Positions 57,380 through 64,000 of a stretch of DNA of 64,000 bases are shown piece by piece. Each line of letters starts with the position of its first letter. The stretch's first letter is position 1. The position numbers were made by a program, and so were the translations under genes. The DNA lies in contig NC_045145.1 of the NCBI RefSeq assembly GCF_008831285.2, positions 8,430,802 to 8,494,801 of the forward strand. The letters are read 5' to 3'. Origin of the DNA: Nymphaea colorata (Eukaryota > Streptophyta > Magnoliopsida > Nymphaeales > Nymphaeaceae). Below the pieces are notes generated by a model, which made no database searches, was not told the DNA's origin, and saw nothing but the letters and a program-made list of their open reading frames with translations.

Positions 57380-59930
57380 AGTTGTAGACGACTTAAAAAC
57401 ACGAAACTAATTTGTTTTTTCTAATTGGGTGAGGCGACTCGTGGAGAGTATTTTTTCACAAGATTGCAGATGCAGGCTGAGCCCTTTTCCTCTGAGTCGT
57501 ACAAATTTTTAATCATATAAAATTTTGAAAGGTGGGGTGGGGTCTCACTCTTGATAAATTACAATTTGGTTTTGTTTGTTAATCTCTCTTCATATCTTTC
57601 CGTCTATCTTGATACCTTTCCTTGAAACGACTTACTTTGGTAGCTCTTTTTTGTTTAAACAATGAACTAGTATTTTTTTTTTTTTTAATTCTTTTGAAGA
57701 TTTTGAGTGAGCGGGATTGCTAATGCCACTATCTAAGTGGGTTTGAGTCTAAAAATTAACTTTATGAAATTTTGAATTGACTATTTCAAGACCGGGCACA
57801 TTGTTTGTTTGAGGTGCGTTTTCTTGTGTCGAAAGACATTGATTTTCTTGGGTCGGAAGACATTGACTTGAATGTAAGCCTTTTGATTATCTTAGTTTGA
57901 ACGAGTTATTTTTTTAGAATTACCTTGGATTTGTAGGTCAACCTTTTTTACGTGTATTCTAATTTCTAATTAATCATTTGGCTAGGTGTCTCCGAATTAA
58001 TAAACTGGTGATGGTTGTTGAATACCAATCTTGTGAATTGCAGTACCAACAAACCGATACACCCTAACTTAGATTATGGCTGCATAGTCACTCGCCTCGA
58101 ACTCACTCGTAAAAAACTTGACCCCATCTTAACTCGTTTATAAATAAGATGACCTCAAGTTTAAATTTACGTTCAAATTGTTAAATGACTGGACTCATTT
58201 AAACTCTGCTTAGCTCAACTACAAAAATGTGTCATGAGTGAAACATTTTTGTTAAGATTTTTTAGGGAATATTTAGATGGTGAATATGTGCATTTTTCTT
58301 GGTATTTTCTGTTAGATTCTAGTTCCTAGTTGAATTAATTTAAAAAAAAAACCAATTAAATAAGTTAACATGTTAAAAGAAATGAGGCCAACGAGTTAAA
58401 CAAGTTGAGCTTGATCCTATTCTATAAAGCTCCAGTTTGAGCTTTTTGAGTCGAGTCAATCACGATCTAAACCAGCTCGAGCTCGACCCTGTTTAAGCTT
58501 AGATCCAATCCTATGTGAATTTAGTGTCTGATTCTTATGTCGCAATAAATGGAGTTTTACCATCCTCGAAGTTTCTTGGAACTGAGGCTGATGTCGAAAA
58601 TAAGGGGGGATTTGATGGTTTAGAATTTAGGTTCAACAATAAAAATTTCGAAATCATAATAGCTTCTTAAACTAAAATGGAATCAAAAATTTTATGTTTG
58701 AGTTTATTAATTTCAAAAACAAATACCGCATTTGTTCAATAATTATTTTTATGATTTTAGGAACATCAAACACCCCTCCCTAAGCGACCGTATTTTGGGA
58801 TCAAGTCAAAAATGTTGACCAAGTGAAAACGATTATGAAGCTTTTTTACGGAATAATAATTAGCAACAGGGATGGATGGTCCACAAGTGCGAATAAAAAT
58901 GGAGAGAGAGAAGAGATGTCCCTTTCTGTAACGCAATATCAGAAATACGTCAAAATAAATTAAAGGGCAGTTGGATTAGCTTGTTGGTTTCGTGGGGCCC
59001 TTTGGTTTTCCCACTGTGATGGACTCCGATGGCTCCGACGCTTCGTCTTGAAACGATCAGACAGGAGAGTTACAATTTTGCCCATGACTGGCGGTCTTAG
59101 CTTGTTGTCCACGGCAGAGGCGCACACTCAGCTCCTATCAGAGCTTGATGCACCTACGCGTATGTAAAGACTAATTTTATTTCGATATAACGGAAAGTTT
59201 TTCTTATCAAATAATACAGATGTGCATTTCTTTCTGTCGCATAATTCTGACAATAACTTTAAAATTTGACAAATCGAGTAGTTACATTCATTTGATGTAT
59301 AAGTTTTAGAAATATCAATTTCACGTTCAAACATGTTTTAGGGCATTCTTCTTGTCACATATAATAAGCCTGAGTATATAAAGTTCATGAAATACATCTG
59401 TTAATAATGTATGAAAATTATGGAAATTAATTGTTATAGATCGTCTAAACGATTTGATTGATGTTTTAGGGAACGCCACATTTGAAATCAGTTTTTCAAA
59501 AAGTAGGTGGCAACTTAACACATCACGCTAAAAAAAAATATGATCGATATCCTGTGAACTTTAAATCAAGTTGATCAAATTGTTTATAATTAATTTATAT
59601 AGCCATTCAATTTACTTAGTCCACATATTAGTTGTAATAATAATAACAACAGATGAATGAGTATGGTGGCAAGTCACTCATGAGGGACGTTTCATTGTGA
59701 TGGATGCTTGTTGATAAAAAAAAAAAAAAAGTGTGAATTAATAGTCGATAACAAAAATATTTAATTTTTTCTTCTCCTAATTGAACCATTATCAAGATGT
59801 GAATGATGAGTTGAAGTAACATATTAATGAGTATGAATTGCCAAGAAATGGGGCTTTCAAACATCCGTCTTTGACTACTCAGTACTCAATCATGATGTTG
59901 AATAACAGAATCACCATTCAGTTTCACACT
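57380..59930. other. SAT2 upstream region, no gene seen
   Basis: Patches match copy A at about 57,510-57,580 and 58,010-58,060. The rest is AT-rich, with a hAT-like remnant at about 58,075-58,510 that is absent from the corresponding place in copy A. Short open frames on the minus strand at 59,128-59,864 show no domain. Confidence 0.45.
58075..58510. repeat. Degenerate hAT-like remnant
   Basis: It starts near TATGGCTGCATAGTCACTCG, reminiscent of TAGGGCTGCACAACGAGTCG of the element at 877. It contains TCGAACTCACTCG, CTTAACTCGTTTA, GAGTCGAGTCAATCAC and CAGCTCGAGCTCGACC, and finishes near ATCCAATCCTA. No target duplication was found. It follows directly on the last block shared with copy A, so it inserted after the duplication or was lost from A. 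Confidence 0.45.
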
Positions 59931-60040
59931 AAGGGTATAATGGTAAAAAGACATTATCCCTACTAATGAGGAAGTTGAGGAGGTGGGTTCATTAGGACAA
60001 TACTTTTACGTCAAGGGGCGTGTATGTAATTGTCATATGG

Positions 60041-60054
60041 CGTCAGGTGTGACG
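60041..60054. promoter_or_regulatory. Inverted TGACG pair upstream of SAT2
   Basis: CGTCA-GGTG-TGACG in a 20-bp block (60,037-60,056) identical to 25,115-25,134, about 2.9 kb from the SAT2 ATG. The sequence after it also aligns loosely (CTTCCAACGAAGTTTGCCAT versus CATTCCACGAAGTCCACCGT). Confidence 0.35.
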
Positions 60055-60110
60055 ATCTTCGGCCTTCCAACGAAGTTTGCCATTGCACGCGGATTCCTTC
60101 CCTGCTTTTG

Positions 60111-63100
60111 TTTTGTTCGGTACCTGAACTTGTTCCTTTTTTTTTGTTTAAATTGTTCCTTTCATTGGGGCTCTCATCATCATCTATAGATTTGCCAGAC
60201 GGCTTGTGGGGTCGGCACGTACCAGTTGGTTCTTTACTTCTGTAAAACTCAGGGTTTGTAAAATACATATATGCAGAGTTATTCTAATTCTTCAATAGTT
60301 TGTTAAGCTTGATTTAAAAAACAAAAAAACTTCAAATCTCATATGCATGTCAGATTCTTGTCATTCAAGGGTTATTATTAGTCAGTCGACGCAATTTGTA
60401 ACATAACGACAGAAAAATCCTTTAAAACTTTAAAAACTGATTAGCTAAATAAAATGTAAAGCACCTTTTATTTGAGTTTTTTTTTTTTTCCTTTTTCATG
60501 TGTTTTCATGTACTTTGCAGTTTTTATCTACCAGTCTACTTTTAATATTTTCGCCACCTTTCTAACTGAGAATTTTCTCTTTTTTATAACGGTACCAAGA
60601 AAACATTGATGGGTACGGTTTGTAGATAGATAACATCTGTTTTAATTCATTAGTATGCCCCTTGAAGGGTTTACTTTTTATACGAATTCTAAAAGAAGGG
60701 CCTGGCTTTTAAAGTTTATATATACTAGGAATATTCAAGGCATGTTGGAAGGTACGACACATTGAGATCTCAGAACTCTGAAAGGCTTCACACTCTCTAG
60801 GTTGATCTAAAAGAAAGGCGAAGAAACGATTCAAGAGGTATTTTATTTGTCTTCAACGAATCGAATGTGCGATAGAGCACTACCGAGAGATGGAACTCAG
60901 GGACACCCCATCATCTAAAGTGTTATGTTCAGGTCATAAAAATGGGTTCGGGTGAGCCTGAGCCTGAGCCTGACTCGCTCAATAAAAATATTTTTATTAA
61001 TTTAATATCTTTATATATATATTATTTTAAAAAACTTTTATTAACAGGGCCGGCTGACCCCGATGAACACAGTGTTGGGTAGTTTTTTATGTTTGCTTTA
61101 AAAAACTAAAGCTCTCTCTGTAAAATGAAAGGGGAAAAAAAAAACAGGATAATAGATGAAAAGATGCTCTTCCTTATAAAGACATAACGGGGAAAGACAA
61201 AAATGCTTTTCCAGTAGCCCCATCAACAGCGACTTTGCCTTTTGGGGAAGTTGACTGCCCTATGTTAGGGCCTACACAGCTTTAGAAACCATGGTTTCTG
61301 CATTTGCTTGAGTGGACGAGCGTTGGACACGAAAAAAAAAACCTTGTAAGGACGAAAATGAAAATTAAAAAAATGAAAATACCCTCACGCATGAACCCAC
61401 ACACAAGCCAAAGCGGCCAGACACATGTTGGCTGGTGTGATCTCACATAAATTATTTATTTTCATATTAATACCTCATATCCTTTTACTTTTTTACATAT
61501 TAGCTGCCCAATGAAAATTACAATTTAAAGTGGTAGTGCCCCTCATTCAAAAACGCCTTAGTCCGGGCGTGGTTGCCTCTTAAGTGTTGTATGTTTTCTA
61601 AAAGTTCACTGGCGGAACATGTTCCGTTGCTTGCTGCAACTTTTCTCCAAACATCGCCATTTGAATCTTCGTCTTCCATTACTAGTTTGAACAAAAATTC
61701 ATTTTTAAGTTTTTTTTTTAATATCCAACAGATACGATTCAAACGTCGAAAATAAATCAACCCTCTAGAACCCCTTTTAGGTGTTCAAATTAAACACTAT
61801 GTAAAGGTGTTAATTGTACTTGGTCTTTTAAACATGAGGACAAATCTGTGTTAAGGTGTAATCACGTGATGCTGAAGAATTACCAGATTAATTAACTACG
61901 CCTTATAGCGGGACTCGAGAAAGGTGGTGCGCACTCACAAAGTCGATTCAGGTCCCTAACGTCGGTTCACACGTGAACAAAATAATAACGACAGTTTGAA
62001 ACGTTTTAGATCTTTTTTTTTTTAGAGGTCGACACTGCCCGATATGAAACGACGCATATTGCCACATGGCACGTCCTCTCTCAAGGTTTCAGACACCGAA
62101 ACTTAAGAAACCATTTATAAATGGTGAAATGGTGGACTCCGTACCAGTATTTAAGCATGTCGCTTCAAATCAAATGTACTGGTAATCGTATCTATTTTTT
62201 TTAGATATTAATATATTCGGATTTAAATATGAACAAAAGAAAAATCAAATATGAATTTGTTCCGAATCTATTTTTTACATTTATATCCAAATCCAAACTT
62301 TGAACTAAGTTTGATGGAATTTCAAATGTGAAAGCATTAAATATAAGATATTCGTTTAAACATAAGTCCGCGAATTTGTTATCTGATCTTATATTTATAT
62401 TTATGTATACCTGAATCTGAATTCAAACCTATATTTACTTATATCAGAATCCAAATCTAATAAGACATCATTTCTCAACTAATCCAAATCCAATCTGATT
62501 TCTAATCAAATGTTTCAGAACAGTTCAATTTGATCCAAATCCGATATATTGATTTTCCTATTAGTATTCTCAAAAGCGATAAAGACAATAGAGGTATTGA
62601 GCTTATATCATGAGGCAAGATAAGATGTAGAGACATGGAAACATCCCATCCAGTAACAGAACCAGGGGCTGTCCAAGGCCATTATTATGCCCCTATATCT
62701 TTTGAAAAGTTCAAAAATTTACCATTGTCCATTTCACGATTTTACTTTTGGTCCCGGTAAATATTTTAATTATTATAAAATGGACCCTCCATCGAAGAAT
62801 ATTGGCCCCGTCACTGGTGACATCATGAAAGGTGTACATGCTAATACCATATTACTGCCCTTTGAGATAACAACACAATCAACGTACTCTCAAGGCAATC
62901 GAATTCCTTGAAGGTGGATTATTTGAATCTAGGACAAAAAGACAGACATATATAATAAGTGGTGAACTAGAAACTCAAAGCAAATCAAGAAGAGTTCAGA
63001 TAACGACATTTTGATTAGACGAGATAGCAGGCTCCTTCCAACATATATAACATAGCCAACTTTTCCAATTTGTCATGCATTCAGGTATATCAGGTCGACG

Positions 63101-64000
63101 TGCAAGTGCGTCTACATTATTTCCATGCCATTTACATAAGATATTCATGCATACAAATCCAGGAGGTTCAGCACATCTATAAATTGGAAAATAAGGGTCC
63201 ACATGCATGACCAAAGTTCCGTAGGTTCACGTAAGAACTCTCATAATTATGATTAATTCCATGCTTCACTTAAATGATAATAAAGCCATAGTGCAGGCCC
63301 ACATGGATGCATGACAACTCTCCAGGCAGTTTCAGACCAGTTTTGGAGTTGGGATCTGGATCAATACTGCACTAGGTGCAAAATTTGGCCCAAGCATTAC
63401 TTTCTTTCCGATATTCACGACTGAGCTTTACAGGTAACTAAACAAAGTATTTACCTTTGGCTTATATTTTGCTCAAATAATTGGAATGCATTCTTTTACC
63501 ATCCAGCTTAGAAAAAGCCGCTAGATACAACTTAAAAATTCACAGTGGTAAGAGTTCTGCCAATTAGTCCTTCCTTTGAAATGATTATTGCTTTTAAACA
63601 CCATCATCTTATGTAAAATTTTCTAGAGAACTAATGTCTAATAATTTCAAACAAATACCAGGGATAAGTCCTCTAGAAAGCACTAGGACTCATATTAATG
63701 GCATCCCTCTCTTGCCCTTGGTTACCCTTTTACAAGCGTGCCCAAAATTCCACTTTTGTCCATAAATGGTTTTCCCAACTTATTTCAACAACTACTTTTG
63801 TGAAGTTCACTCAATGGCTTCCGTATCTCCGATAGGCATGCACTAATTCTCAAGTATTGTTGTTGTGATGTGAATAGATTTCACTAGCCATGGCATCAAC
63901 CCATCTGGGATCCATTTGAGCTTCTATTAGTTGGTGAGTTCAAGATAAAGCTAATTGGATGACAAGGAAGAATGATGATTGAAGATCTTTGGACGTCGGG
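60111..64000. other. Gene-free right end of the window
   Basis: No supported gene in 3.9 kb. About 60,945-61,060 has GGGTTCGGGTGAGCCTGAGCC and GGGCCGGCTGACCC, and 62,200-62,560 is built of AATCCAAATCTAAT-like words; both may be repeat remnants. Minus-strand open frames at 61,518-61,760 and 62,996-63,214 resemble no domain I know. Confidence 0.45.

Larger units (their letters stand above)
52880..60110. repeat. Segmental duplication, copy B (carries SAT2)
   Basis: Direct-orientation counterpart of 12,430-25,190. At about 53,004-53,035 it reads AGTTGCAAATTGAAGAG, ATCACC, ACCATATTCTT without interruption, whereas copy A carries the Copia element here. Other matching blocks lie at 53,040-53,340, 55,240-55,276, 56,083-56,100, all of SAT2 and its TATA region, 57,510-57,580, 58,010-58,060 and 60,037-60,110. 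The two copies start about 40 kb apart (about 35 kb between the SAT genes). Confidence 0.8.

Noticed and set aside
62996-63214. 72-codon Cys/Trp-rich minus-strand frame
   Set aside because: It does not match any family I know and has no supporting context; left unannotated.
1-64000. CRISPR arrays, rRNA, bacterial operons or organelle DNA
   Set aside because: No regular spacer-repeat structure, no rRNA or tRNA pattern I could support, and the content is typical of plant nuclear DNA.

Overview
This window is nuclear DNA of a flowering plant. It is AT-rich and dominated by decayed transposable elements of plant type: Ty1/Copia, Ty3/Gypsy, plant L1-type LINEs with a DUF4283-like ORF1, a CACTA (TNP2) transposase and a hAT element. 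The only intact host genes I can support are two intronless serine acetyltransferase (SAT) genes, both on the minus strand. I cannot name the species.

Layout. 1-2.0 kb: a GA microsatellite, then a 1,135-bp non-autonomous hAT element with a perfect 8-bp target duplication. 2.5-5.5 kb: an old Copia relic. 7.0-8.3 kb: a Ty3/Gypsy gag relic on the minus strand. 8.3-12.4 kb: nothing recognised. 12.4-25.2 kb: copy A of a segmental duplication holding SAT1 (20,791-21,750) and interrupted by a complete Copia element (12,548-19,375; TG...CA LTRs, 5-bp target duplication, PPT, all pol domains, many stop codons). 25.8-31.1 kb: a nearly full-length LINE with a 16-bp target duplication, a gutted endonuclease and broken ORFs. 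35.9-40.6 kb: two further LINE relics. 44.7-47.6 kb: a broken TNP2 transposase. 51.4-52.7 kb: two CACTA-type termini, one with an array of AGCGCC motifs. 52.9-60.1 kb: copy B of the duplication with SAT2 (56,187-57,149). 60.1-64 kb: nothing recognised.

The two SAT segments match in patches over several kilobases. The match covers sequence downstream of the gene, the gene itself (about 81% protein identity by eye), the TATA region, scattered upstream blocks, and an identical 20-bp block about 3 kb upstream holding an inverted pair of TGACG half-sites. Copy B preserves the related pre-insertion site of the Copia element of copy A, so that insertion most simply came after the duplication. SAT makes O-acetylserine, the committed precursor of cysteine. 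SAT2 keeps the usual C-terminal tail that docks into O-acetylserine (thiol) lyase. SAT1 has a changed tail and a triplicated upstream motif, which suggests divergence in partner binding or expression.

The most unusual signal is in the Copia element. Each LTR carries a small Pro-rich reading frame just downstream of an LTR TATA box, kept open in both LTRs despite a 6-bp length difference. A candidate donor in that frame and a candidate acceptor at 14,730 would splice it in phase onto gag.
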